NCBI GenBank assembly: GCA_963763575.1
Contig: CAVXPD010000001.1
Span: 1 to 64,000 of the forward strand
DNA from: Bog-473 sp963763575
GTDB lineage: Bacteria > Actinomycetota > Acidimicrobiia > Acidimicrobiales > RAAP-2
Length of the DNA: 64,000 nucleotides
Direction of reading: 5' to 3'
Shown: in pieces, positions 8,299-16,277 of the stretch
Numbering within the stretch: the first letter of the stretch is position 1
Layout: each line of letters starts with the position of its first letter
Translations under genes and position numbers: made by a program
The notes under the pieces: model-generated
The model's input: the letters and a program-made list of their open reading frames with translations, nothing else
Told to the model about the DNA's origin: nothing
The model's database searches: none

Positions 8299-8622
8299 CT
8301 GTCTTCGCCAACTGACCGGGCGTCTCGCCGACGATGTGCGGCGCTTTGACACTAGCCGTCCGAAAGCGATACCTCGTCGCCTGCCGCTCGCTCTCTGCCG
8401 ATGGTGGATGCCGCGGGCGTTCGCGCCCGGACGGACGGCGAGTTGGTGCCGCTCAGGCCCACGAGACATCTCATCGGGTCGGCCATCTTCGCTTTCGACC
8501 GATTGGAGTCCGTGAGTTCCTCTGGCTGTGAGCCCGCACCCGCCTGTTTTCTGCCCTGGCGTGTCTCGAGAGCGGTCGATAGTGACGATCCATCTCGGAC
8601 TCGAGTAATCAGCTGAACACGC
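8299..8622. other. Intergenic region upstream of the sigma factor
   Basis: No supported gene. It must hold the sigma-factor promoter and the end of the leftward secretion operon. A six-pair hairpin with a TTCG tetraloop (arms 8414-8419 and 8424-8429) is the only structure I see; it could be a terminator or a leader hairpin. Confidence 0.5.
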
Positions 8623-9405
8623 TTAGCGCGGGACCGCCAGGGTGTCGCTGACGAGCTCGATCCAGCCCGCCTGGGCGTCGGAACCCGTGCGCACCTGGGC
8701 CCACCCTGTCCCGTCGTCGGCGGCGGACTCGGTCGTCTGCGCGCCGTCCTCAAGATGGGTCAGCCGGATCTCCTGGTGACGAGGCTGGGTCTCGTCGGGA
8801 TGGAAGACGTGGACCGAGAGGACCTGGCCTTCCGCCAGGGCCGGCCGTGCGACGAAATGGTCGTACAGCGCGGCGGCCTCGGCGGCGGGGGAGCGCAGGA
8901 AGAACTCGTGGATGCCCCGGGGGTCCCGGCGTTCTTCGAGCACCCCGACCCGGCCGTCCTCCCCGAGGACACCGTGCAGCACCCGCTCGATGCCCCGCCA
9001 TCCCACGCGCAGCTCTGGCTGGGGGGCGACCTCGTCGTCGCGGTCGGCGACGTAGGCGATGCCGATGTACGCCGGCTGGCGCCGGGCCGCCACGATGAAA
9101 TTGAGCGGCCGCGGCAGCTCGAACTCCTCCACGCCCTCGAGGCCCTCGGACGCCACGGCGTCGCCGTTCCCGTGCTGCCCGTTGGTCGCCGGCGCGTGCG
9201 GGCCGAGCTCCTCGCGAGCCTGGGTCAGGCGGGCCAGGAACTCGTCGTCGTCCATGGCCCGCATCTCGTTGGTGATCACGAGGCCATGCAGGGGGCTCCC
9301 GGCGCCGGCTGCGGCCAGGATCCAGGTGCCGTAGGCGCCGAGGGGTACCTCGCCGTCGGCGTCCACGCGGGAGAGCAGCTCCGCCGACTGGCTGGGCCGG
9401 ACCAT
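8623..9405 (-). CDS. Secretion-locus protein of unknown function, 260 aa
   Basis: A soluble, acidic protein with no signal peptide or membrane segment. The N-terminal half contains a beta-rich domain (EVPLGAYGTWILAAAGAG), a Gly/Asn-rich linker near residue 90 and a second alpha/beta domain (RPLNFIVAARRQPAYIGIAY). I could not match it to EspG or another named family. It starts 18 bases after the large WXG100-like gene and is the last gene of that operon. A chaperone or immunity partner for the preceding protein is therefore plausible but unproven. A decayed copy of its last ~30 codons lies at 4899-4990. Confidence 0.65.
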   Translation of the reverse strand: MVRPSQSAELLSRVDADGEVPLGAYGTWILAAAGAGSPLHGLVITNEMRAMDDDEFLARLTQAREELGPHAPATNGQHGNGDAVASEGLEGVEEFELPRPLNFIVAARRQPAYIGIAYVADRDDEVAPQPELRVGWRGIERVLHGVLGEDGRVGVLEERRDPRGIHEFFLRSPAAEAAALYDHFVARPALAEGQVLSVHVFHPDETQPRHQEIRLTHLEDGAQTTESAADDGTGWAQVRTGSDAQAGWIELVSDTLAVPR

Positions 9406-9423
9406 CGCCGCGCTCCAGCGCTC

Positions 9424-10785
9424 CTAGAGCCCGAAGAAGCCGGCGACGCCGTGCACCAGCGACTTGCCGGTCTTCACCGCGCCGGAGCCGAACGACTCGG
9501 CTGTGTGCAGGCCCGACGACACGGTGTTGTCTACGGCGTTCTGTACGTCGCCGGCGACGTGCAGGCCGTCGGAGACCGCGGTCTCGCCGAAGTGGTACGT
9601 GTTGACCGCGGCGCCCGCGATGAAGCGACCGGTGTCGTTGACCGCGTCGCGGAAGGGTTTCACGTTGTCGTAGAGGAAGTCCCCCGCGAGATAGATCCCG
9701 CTGGCGATCACGACGACCTGCCCGGCGACCGGGATCCAGCCCGTCGTGGCGTCGATGACCCCGACCGCACCCAGGACGCCGACCGTCGTTCCGGCCGCGT
9801 TGGCGACCGCCACGCCCCGGTCCGACCAGCCCCACCCTCCGCTGTCGGGCGGGCTGATGATGGTGGCGGCGTCGCCCACGAGCGACAGCACGCCCAGGCC
9901 GACCCCGCCGACCCGACCCAGGTCGATGCCGCCGGCGGCGACGTCGGCCTCCGCGCTGTGGTCGAACAGGCTCGACGCGAGCTTGGCGTTCTTCGCGAAG
10001 TTTTCGTACGCCGCAGCGACCTCACCCCAGCTGAGCTCGCCCCGGTCCGCCGCCAGCGCGAGGGGACCGATACTCTCGTCGAAGGCGTCGGCGACCGCCT
10101 GGGGGATCTTGTCGCCGATCGTGCCCCAGCGGTAGAGGGCGCGGACGAAGAGAAGTGTCGAGACGCCCGTCCACGCCGTCGAAGGCATGCCGAGGGCGTT
10201 GCCGAGCGCCACGACCCCGTTCGCCACCGTGTGCGCCGCCGACAGGCCCTCGTTGAGGGCGTGTCGCAGGACGGCGCGGGCCGCCTGGTACTCCTCTTCG
10301 GCCTGGAGCTGCAGCTGGTTGGCGGCCGCCGTGCCCGCGTTGAGCGTGGCGTCGATGGAGCTCTGCGCGCCCTGCACCTCGAGCGCGAAGTGCGGGGGGA
10401 CGGCCCCGGTGATGATGTCGGCCTCGGAGACGGAATAGGTGGTCGCCAGGTTCGCCATGGCCGAGCTGGCGTCCGCCACCGCTGAGGCTGCCATCGCCTC
10501 GGCGTGGCGCTGCTTGGCCTGGGCGTCGCTGAGCTTCCCGGCGAAGGCAGAGAGGGCGGCGGCGACCTGGCTCAACAGCTCGCCGGCCGATCGGTGGCTC
10601 GTCGCGATGCGCGCGCTGACGCCCTCGAAGTTGCCGGCGGCCTGACCCTGCCAGCCGCCGAGGACTCCGCTCGCCGCTGCGGTGATCTGAGCGCCCGAGG
10701 CGTCGACGCCGTGCGACAGCGACGACAGCTGGCTGGCCGCGTGCTCGATGGAACCGGGATCGCCCGGGATCTTGCTGAACGCCAT
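9424..10785 (-). CDS. WXG100/LXG-like large protein with glycine-rich hydrophobic C-terminal half; candidate T7SS effector
   Basis: A 453-residue protein. Residues 1-110 are a helical hairpin with the turn motif GGWQG, as in WXG100-type secreted proteins. Residues ~130-290 are helical and Ala-rich. Residues ~295-380 are strikingly glycine-rich and hydrophobic, with repeated GxxxG/GxG steps (RVGGVGLGVLSLVGDAAT and later VGVLGAVGVIDATTGWI), resembling glycine-zipper, membrane-inserting segments. The architecture fits a type VII substrate, possibly a membrane-active toxin in the manner of LXG toxin TspA. It starts two bases after the EspC-like gene, so the two are translationally coupled. The downstream 260-aa gene may be its partner. 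Confidence 0.7.
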   Translation of the reverse strand: MAFSKIPGDPGSIEHAASQLSSLSHGVDASGAQITAAASGVLGGWQGQAAGNFEGVSARIATSHRSAGELLSQVAAALSAFAGKLSDAQAKQRHAEAMAASAVADASSAMANLATTYSVSEADIITGAVPPHFALEVQGAQSSIDATLNAGTAAANQLQLQAEEEYQAARAVLRHALNEGLSAAHTVANGVVALGNALGMPSTAWTGVSTLLFVRALYRWGTIGDKIPQAVADAFDESIGPLALAADRGELSWGEVAAAYENFAKNAKLASSLFDHSAEADVAAGGIDLGRVGGVGLGVLSLVGDAATIISPPDSGGWGWSDRGVAVANAAGTTVGVLGAVGVIDATTGWIPVAGQVVVIASGIYLAGDFLYDNVKPFRDAVNDTGRFIAGAAVNTYHFGETAVSDGLHVAGDVQNAVDNTVSSGLHTAESFGSGAVKTGKSLVHGVAGFFGL

Positions 10786-10787
10786 GC

Positions 10788-11105
10788 TCAGCCGCCGTCC
10801 GCCAGGCCGGCGATGTGACCGTCTGTGTTGACGTACGCGCCGGACGAGGCGACGGTGGCGGCGCCGAAGCGCTCGGAAAGGAAGGCCAGGCCCCCGAACG
10901 ACCGTGTGAGCTCCGTCGTCAGTTGCTGGCAGAGACCAGCGGACTCGGCGTCGCCGATCGCCGGGCCCACCGACATCAGCGCGCTGACGACTGAACCCGC
11001 GAGCCGCTCTGCATCGCCGGCGGCTGCACTGATGCGCTCGCCCACGGAGGCAAGGTCGCTCGGCAAGACCGAAAACCCGCCCGCGCCGACAGGACCCTCT
11101 CTCAT
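10788..11105 (-). CDS. EspC/DUF2580-like ESX-associated small protein
   Basis: A 105-residue helical protein without cysteine clusters or a membrane segment. Its composition and helix pattern (LASVGERISAAAGDAERLAG) resemble ESX-1 secretion-associated proteins of the EspC/DUF2580 type, which form helical hairpins and are co-exported. It starts at ATG 11105, about 50 bases after the WXG100 gene, and ends two bases before the start of the large effector-like gene. Pairing of a small helical protein with an LXG/WXG toxin as targeting factor is known in type VII systems and is the likeliest role. Confidence 0.65.
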   Translation of the reverse strand: MREGPVGAGGFSVLPSDLASVGERISAAAGDAERLAGSVVSALMSVGPAIGDAESAGLCQQLTTELTRSFGGLAFLSERFGAATVASSGAYVNTDGHIAGLADGG

Positions 11106-11156
11106 CGCTGCTCCACCATCTCGCGCACTGGACCCCTCACCGGAGGCGTCCGGTGA

Positions 11157-11453
11157 CTAGGCCCGGCCGAAGGAACTCGCGATGCTCTGCTCGGTCGACG
11201 CGTATGACTGCGAGGCCTGAGCGGTCAGCTGCGCGACGCCCTCGAGCGCTTCGTGCAGCCCAGCGGCGTCGCTCTGCCACTGGGACCAGAGCGCCTCGAA
11301 CTGAGCCTGGGCGGAGCCGACCCACTCGCTTTGCAACGGGGACACCGCGTTGGCCAGCTGGGACAGGATCGACTCGACCTCGGAGGCGCCCGAAACCAGT
11401 TGGGTGGAGATCTCCTGAAGTTGCTCAGGAGTGACAGTGATGCTTCCGGCCAT
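11157..11453 (-). CDS. esxA: WXG100 family protein (EsxA-like)
   Basis: A 98-residue helix-turn-helix hairpin with the diagnostic W-x-G turn (EWVGSAQ, residues 44-50) and typical size. Such proteins dimerise and are exported by the FtsK/SpoIIIE ATPase encoded next upstream. A classical C-terminal YxxxD/E signal is not obvious; SYASTE near residue 84 is the closest match. A strong ribosome site GGAAGGAG lies just before ATG. It is the first gene of the four-gene leftward operon 11453-8623 and is separated from the ATPase gene by 255 bases that contain a palindrome. Confidence 0.93.
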   Translation of the reverse strand: MAGSITVTPEQLQEISTQLVSGASEVESILSQLANAVSPLQSEWVGSAQAQFEALWSQWQSDAAGLHEALEGVAQLTAQASQSYASTEQSIASSFGRA

Positions 11454-11500
11454 GCCTGTTCTCCTTCCGCCGTGAGCATTTCGCCCGCGACCGCGATAAC

Positions 11501-11515
11501 GATGAAACGTTCATC
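11501..11515. promoter_or_regulatory. Palindrome upstream of the esxA operon
   Basis: GATGAA (11501-11506) and TTCATC (11510-11515) form perfect inverted arms around ACG, about 48 bases upstream of the esxA start codon. The position suits an operator within the operon promoter. No regulator can be assigned. Confidence 0.35.
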
Positions 11516-11708
11516 CGAGGAGAACTCGGTACAACCCGACTTTCCTTACGCAACGCGGATCCGGCGAGCCGTGTTGTGCGTGCCCTCCTCGGGCCCCAAG
11601 GTACATCGTCGGGGCCTCACCCCGACACGTGGAGAATTGGCACCCGGGTTGACCTCTGAGCAGAAGGCGCGTGTTCGCAATCCGCGATCAACGCGCTGCG
11701 ACGTGCTG

Positions 11709-14700
11709 TCAGTGCTGGTCCAGAGCGGTGTCCAACGGGACCTGGGTGGTGACGAGACGCCCCGCGACGGTGAGGATGCCTCGTCCGGCGGGACCGGGGA
11801 ACACCGCGGTGCGCGGGAGGCGCACGCCGAGGAGCTCGCCGTCGCCCGGGGCCCCGGGGCAGAGCAAGAGGCCGGCCTTGGACTTCTTGGCCTCGGGCAC
11901 GAAACCGCGGAAGCCGCCGACCATCTCCGTGGTGGTGCCGCCCACCACGATGGCGTGCGCGGCGTCCCGGGCGCCGCGGATGAAGGCGGTGAGCGGTTCG
12001 GCGAGCGCCGAGTCGCCGAGGTAGTCGGCGTCGTCGACGACGACCAGAAGACGACGGCCGGCGTCGCCGAGCACGTCGGTGACCGCCTCGCGTGTCGCCG
12101 TCGGCCCTTCGACCACGGCCACGACACCGTCGAGAGGTGCCAGGGCGGCCAGGGGCGACGGACGGCCGCACACGATCAGCACCTCGACCCCCTGGGCGAG
12201 CGCACAGCGAGCCGCGACCGCCAGCGCGTTGCTCCGTCCCGAGCGCGGCGGGCCGCCGACGACGAAGGCCGGACCGACCTCGCGCAGGTCGACCCAAACG
12301 GGCTCGATGCGGTCTCCGCCCGCGCCGACGAGCAGCCCCATGTCGTTTCCGGGCGGGACCGACGCGCCGTCCCACAATTGGTCGAGCAGGACGACCTGGG
12401 GGAGGACGCCGAGCTGCTGCGGGCGCAGCGAGTCTTCGGTCCCGGCGTCACGAGCGCGGGCGGCCGCGGCGACGGCGCGGAGCGCCTCGGCCTGCGCGGG
12501 ACCCGACGGGTCCTCGGACAACAGGCCAACTTGGATCTCGATCCCGGAGCCGCCCCGGAAGCAGCGGCCCGGGAGGATCTTGTCGGGAAGAGTGCGCGGC
12601 TGGATGCCGACGAGCGCATAGTTGCCGCGGTCGTTCAACCGCAGGACGAAGATCTCGGGAACGAGGGACGAGACCCGGGCCGACATGGCCGTCTTGTCCC
12701 CGGAGAGGACGACACGGATCCCCACCCCCGGAGCTTCCTTCATCAGGTGCAGGAAGGCGCTCACCATGCGGCCGGCGTCGAGCGCGTCGAACTCGGCGAC
12801 GAAGCCCTCCCAGCGGTCCACGAGCACCACGACGTAGGGAAGCCGGTCCTTCTCCCCGGCGACGCGGCGCTGGTCGGCGATGGAGGAGAACCCGCCGATT
12901 GAGAGGATCCGCTGGCGCTCCGAAACTTCTTCCAGGAGACGGGCCAAGAGCCGGTCGACGCGGTCGTGCTCCGTTCTCGAGACGACCGCGCCACAATGCG
13001 GGAGATCTTGGAGCGGCAGGAGGGCACCGTTGCCGCAGTCGATGCCGTAGAGGTGGACGTCGCGGGTCGGGCACCGGCGGGCGACGGATGCCGCCACGGT
13101 GCGCAGGAAGGTCGATCGACCCGCGCCAGCGTCGCCGACCACGAGCAGGTGGCCGCCCTCCACGATGTCCCACGTCGCAGGCACCTGCTCCTGCGCCGCG
13201 GGTCGGTCCTCCAGACCGAACACCGCCGTGAGCGAGCCAGGCGCGACCGGAGGCTCCTCGTCGAGCACGAGGCCGCTGGGGAGGGGATCGAGCCAGGGCT
13301 TCTTCGGGGCCTCGATCTGATCGGCGGCACAGGCGAGGCGCACCGCGCTGACGAGGACCGACAGGTCGGTGTCCTCGGCGGTCCGGCTGCTCCGCGTCGG
13401 CTCGGGCTGCACGTCGCCGAGCTCGGTCCAGTCGACCGGACGCACCTCGAGCTTCTGGCCACCTTCGACGCGGCGGTGCCCACCGACCCGCGCCGACTGG
13501 AATTCGCTCAGGTTCTCATGGCCGACCCGAAGGTAGGCGCGGCCCGGGACCTCCTTGCTGATCCGCGCCGCCAGCGGAGAGTCGATGACGTCGATGCTGT
13601 CAGCGGCGTCGGTCACCCGCAGCGCGACCCGCAGGTTGGTGTTCGTCCGGATCGCCGGCGAGACCACGCCGCTCGGGCGCTGGGTGGCGAGAACCAGGTG
13701 AATCCCGAGCGAGCGTCCGCGGCGGGCCAGGTCGACCAGCCCTTCGACGAAGGCCGGCAGTTCCTCTGCCAGCGCGGCGAACTCGTCGATCACGAGGGCG
13801 AGGCGGGCCAGGGGCTCAGGTCGGGAGCCGTCGTCGAGGTCCCAGTAGTCCTCGATGTCCTTGGTGCCAGTGCGTTGGAGCAGGCGTTCCCGGCGCCGCA
13901 GCTCTGCCGCCAACGACGCCAGCGCCCGCTCGGTCAGGTGCCCGTCGAGGTCGGTCACCATGCCCACGGTGTGCGGGAGCTCGGCGCAGTCCTTGAAGGC
14001 GCTGCCGCCCTTGTAGTCGATGAGCACGAAGCTCATGGCGTCGGGGCGGTTGGCGACCGCGAGGCTGGCGATCAAGGTTTGGAGGAACTCGCTCTTCCCC
14101 GAGCCGGTCGTCCCCGCAATCAGGCCGTGAGGCCCGTCCGTCCGCAGGTCGACGGCCATGGTTCCGGTGACCTGACGCCCGATGACGGCCTTCGTCGTCC
14201 GCCCGTTGTGCCGCCAGCGCTCGACGATCCGTTCCGCGTCGGGATCCTCGAGCCCCAGGAGGTCCAGGAGTCGCAGCGACGTCGGCAGCAGGGTGACCGT
14301 CTCGGCCCGGCGGCTGAGGCGGATCGGTGCCAGGGCCCGGGCCAACGCCTCGGCCCACGCGGACGTGACGCGGTCGGCCAGCACCGACGTGGTCTGGGCT
14401 CCCCGGCTCACCCGCAGGTCAAGACGGGTCGGCTCGGCGGCCGAGAAGATGGCCGAGGCCTGACACTCCTCCGGTAACAGGTGTTCGGAGTCGTCGAGGC
14501 AGACGAAGTAGATCCCCACGCGGGGGCCGTTGCGCAGGAGGCGCGCCACCGCAGGCAGCGAGCCCAGCCGGTAGGCGCCGTCGAGCACCACGAGGTGCAG
14601 CTGGTCCACCCGGTCCGTCGGTTCCGGCGCGCGCACGCCTTCCGCGTGGAGGCGGTCCTCGAGTGTCTCGGCGAGCTCGGACGCCATCCGCGCCGCGGCC

Positions 14701-16049
14701 GCGTCGGTCGTGCCGATCTGCGACGTGCAGCGCCCGGCCTCCGGCCGCGCGTGAGGCAGCCAGCGGGCCCAGGACCATGCCTGCTCCTGGTTGGGGCCGG
14801 TCAGGATCGTGACCGAGAGGTCGCCCGGGGCGTGGAACGTAGCGGCCTGGGCCAACAGCCACCGCGCCAGCCCTTCGCACGAGGCCCGCGGGCCGGCGAT
14901 GCCGAGCACCCCCACGGCGCGCAGGTCGAGCGTCTCGGGCACGAGGTCGAGCAGCGGCTCGAGGTAGACCTCGCTGGGCGGAACGCCCGCGACTGCGATC
15001 TCAGCTCGCCGCCGCGCCAACCCGAAACGCAGCGATAAGAAGTCCTCGTCCCCGGCGCGCCGTTCCCACAGCCTCGACTGCGGCAGCCGGGCGATGCGCG
15101 CCACCGAGTCCGGATCGGGGAAAGCCTGGCGCGAGGCTTCCTCCTGACGTTCGATGCTCCGCTCGATCTTCTCCCGGGCGCCTGTGAGCGAGTGGTCGTA
15201 GGCCTGCTTCCTCGACGTGTGGGAGCCCTTCCCCCGCCGGTTCGAGGAAAAGAAGTTGGAGACGGCCATGATCGGGCTCAGCAGGGTGAAGAGGAGAAAT
15301 TCGGGGCGCTTGAGTAGCAGCGCCATAAGGACGCCGATACCGATGGGCGCGAGGACCCCGACCAATGGGAACGGGTTCCGCTGCCGCTCGGGTGGCGCGC
15401 CGGGGAACGTCACCGTCTCCGTGTGCGGGGCGTCGTGAATGCGAGGCGGACGGTTGAAGGTCAGCTCGCCCGCGCCGTCTGCGATGACGGCCGCCCGGTT
15501 CTCATCCGTGTCGCGCGACCAGGCGAACACCGACTCGCCCAACTGGAAGGGCTGTCCTCGTCCGACCGTGGTCTCGTGCACGCGGGACCCGCCGATCAGT
15601 ATCCCGTTCTTCGACGATTCGGACTCGCACAACGAGATGACGTCGTCGAAGACGGTGACGTCGGCATGGTGCCGCGACACGTGGAGGTCGTGGCGCAACG
15701 AGAGGTCGACCCCGCTGCCGCGCCCGAGCGTGTAACGACCTGGCGCGAGGTCCCAGGACGCGCCCGCGTCGGGGCCGCTGACGACCCGCAACGCCAGTGA
15801 GGCCTCGCCGTCGCCAGCGTCCGGGCGCGACCCGCTGCCACCCCGGGCCACGAACGCGCCGTCCCGTAGGACGTCGCCCATCCGTTCGTCGCCCCGCAGG
15901 AGCCGGCGGCCGACGCGCCACTGCCAGGGCTCGGAGCCCGGATCGACGGCCCGGACCAGCTCGGCGACTGGTGCGTCGGTGTCGGCATGGATGACGGCGT
16001 CGCGCTGTACCGCCCGTTGCTCATCTGCCAACGTCAAGAAGACCTTCAT
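11709..16049 (-). CDS. FHA-containing EssC/EccC-type T7SS ATPase with three FtsK/SpoIIIE domains
   Basis: This 1446-residue motor is the core of the secretion system. Residues 1-70 look like a ubiquitin-like beta-grasp domain. An FHA domain follows (about 105-155, with GRGSGVDL, SRHHA and SSKNG), then a hydrophobic pair at ~228-267 and three ATPase domains. Domain 1 has a canonical Walker A, GTTGSGKS (646-653), and Walker B, LVIDEF (752-757). Domains 2 and 3 have degenerate P-loops, with Arg for Lys (GDAGAGRST at 972; GPPRSGRSN at 1266), as in known EccC/EssC proteins. The N-terminal FHA resembles firmicute EssC rather than mycobacterial EccCa/Cb. FHA binds phosphothreonine, so the divergent kinase at 16278 is a likely regulator. 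Confidence 0.93.
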   Translation of the reverse strand: MKVFLTLADEQRAVQRDAVIHADTDAPVAELVRAVDPGSEPWQWRVGRRLLRGDERMGDVLRDGAFVARGGSGSRPDAGDGEASLALRVVSGPDAGASWDLAPGRYTLGRGSGVDLSLRHDLHVSRHHADVTVFDDVISLCESESSKNGILIGGSRVHETTVGRGQPFQLGESVFAWSRDTDENRAAVIADGAGELTFNRPPRIHDAPHTETVTFPGAPPERQRNPFPLVGVLAPIGIGVLMALLLKRPEFLLFTLLSPIMAVSNFFSSNRRGKGSHTSRKQAYDHSLTGAREKIERSIERQEEASRQAFPDPDSVARIARLPQSRLWERRAGDEDFLSLRFGLARRRAEIAVAGVPPSEVYLEPLLDLVPETLDLRAVGVLGIAGPRASCEGLARWLLAQAATFHAPGDLSVTILTGPNQEQAWSWARWLPHARPEAGRCTSQIGTTDAAAARMASELAETLEDRLHAEGVRAPEPTDRVDQLHLVVLDGAYRLGSLPAVARLLRNGPRVGIYFVCLDDSEHLLPEECQASAIFSAAEPTRLDLRVSRGAQTTSVLADRVTSAWAEALARALAPIRLSRRAETVTLLPTSLRLLDLLGLEDPDAERIVERWRHNGRTTKAVIGRQVTGTMAVDLRTDGPHGLIAGTTGSGKSEFLQTLIASLAVANRPDAMSFVLIDYKGGSAFKDCAELPHTVGMVTDLDGHLTERALASLAAELRRRERLLQRTGTKDIEDYWDLDDGSRPEPLARLALVIDEFAALAEELPAFVEGLVDLARRGRSLGIHLVLATQRPSGVVSPAIRTNTNLRVALRVTDAADSIDVIDSPLAARISKEVPGRAYLRVGHENLSEFQSARVGGHRRVEGGQKLEVRPVDWTELGDVQPEPTRSSRTAEDTDLSVLVSAVRLACAADQIEAPKKPWLDPLPSGLVLDEEPPVAPGSLTAVFGLEDRPAAQEQVPATWDIVEGGHLLVVGDAGAGRSTFLRTVAASVARRCPTRDVHLYGIDCGNGALLPLQDLPHCGAVVSRTEHDRVDRLLARLLEEVSERQRILSIGGFSSIADQRRVAGEKDRLPYVVVLVDRWEGFVAEFDALDAGRMVSAFLHLMKEAPGVGIRVVLSGDKTAMSARVSSLVPEIFVLRLNDRGNYALVGIQPRTLPDKILPGRCFRGGSGIEIQVGLLSEDPSGPAQAEALRAVAAAARARDAGTEDSLRPQQLGVLPQVVLLDQLWDGASVPPGNDMGLLVGAGGDRIEPVWVDLREVGPAFVVGGPPRSGRSNALAVAARCALAQGVEVLIVCGRPSPLAALAPLDGVVAVVEGPTATREAVTDVLGDAGRRLLVVVDDADYLGDSALAEPLTAFIRGARDAAHAIVVGGTTTEMVGGFRGFVPEAKKSKAGLLLCPGAPGDGELLGVRLPRTAVFPGPAGRGILTVAGRLVTTQVPLDTALDQH

Positions 16050-16277
16050 GTCAGTCGCCGCCCATCACCAAGTACCCAACCAGGCAATTCTGCCGCAGCT
16101 TGGGGCGCCTCACAGCCCTCGAGTCAACCAGGCGGGCGGTAGATTGGCCCAACGGGGGGATGGCCCGGACGGCGGACACGCCGCCGGGTACCAGTCGCCC
16201 GCGGAGATTCCAACCGGCGTGTCAGCGGGGAGCCCGAGGGCTCCCCGGCTGGGAACGCAAGAGGCCCGCCCACGAAT

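Noticed and set aside
8623..9405. EspG chaperone
   Set aside because: Size and context fit, but I could not see the EspG fold pattern, and the segment order differs.
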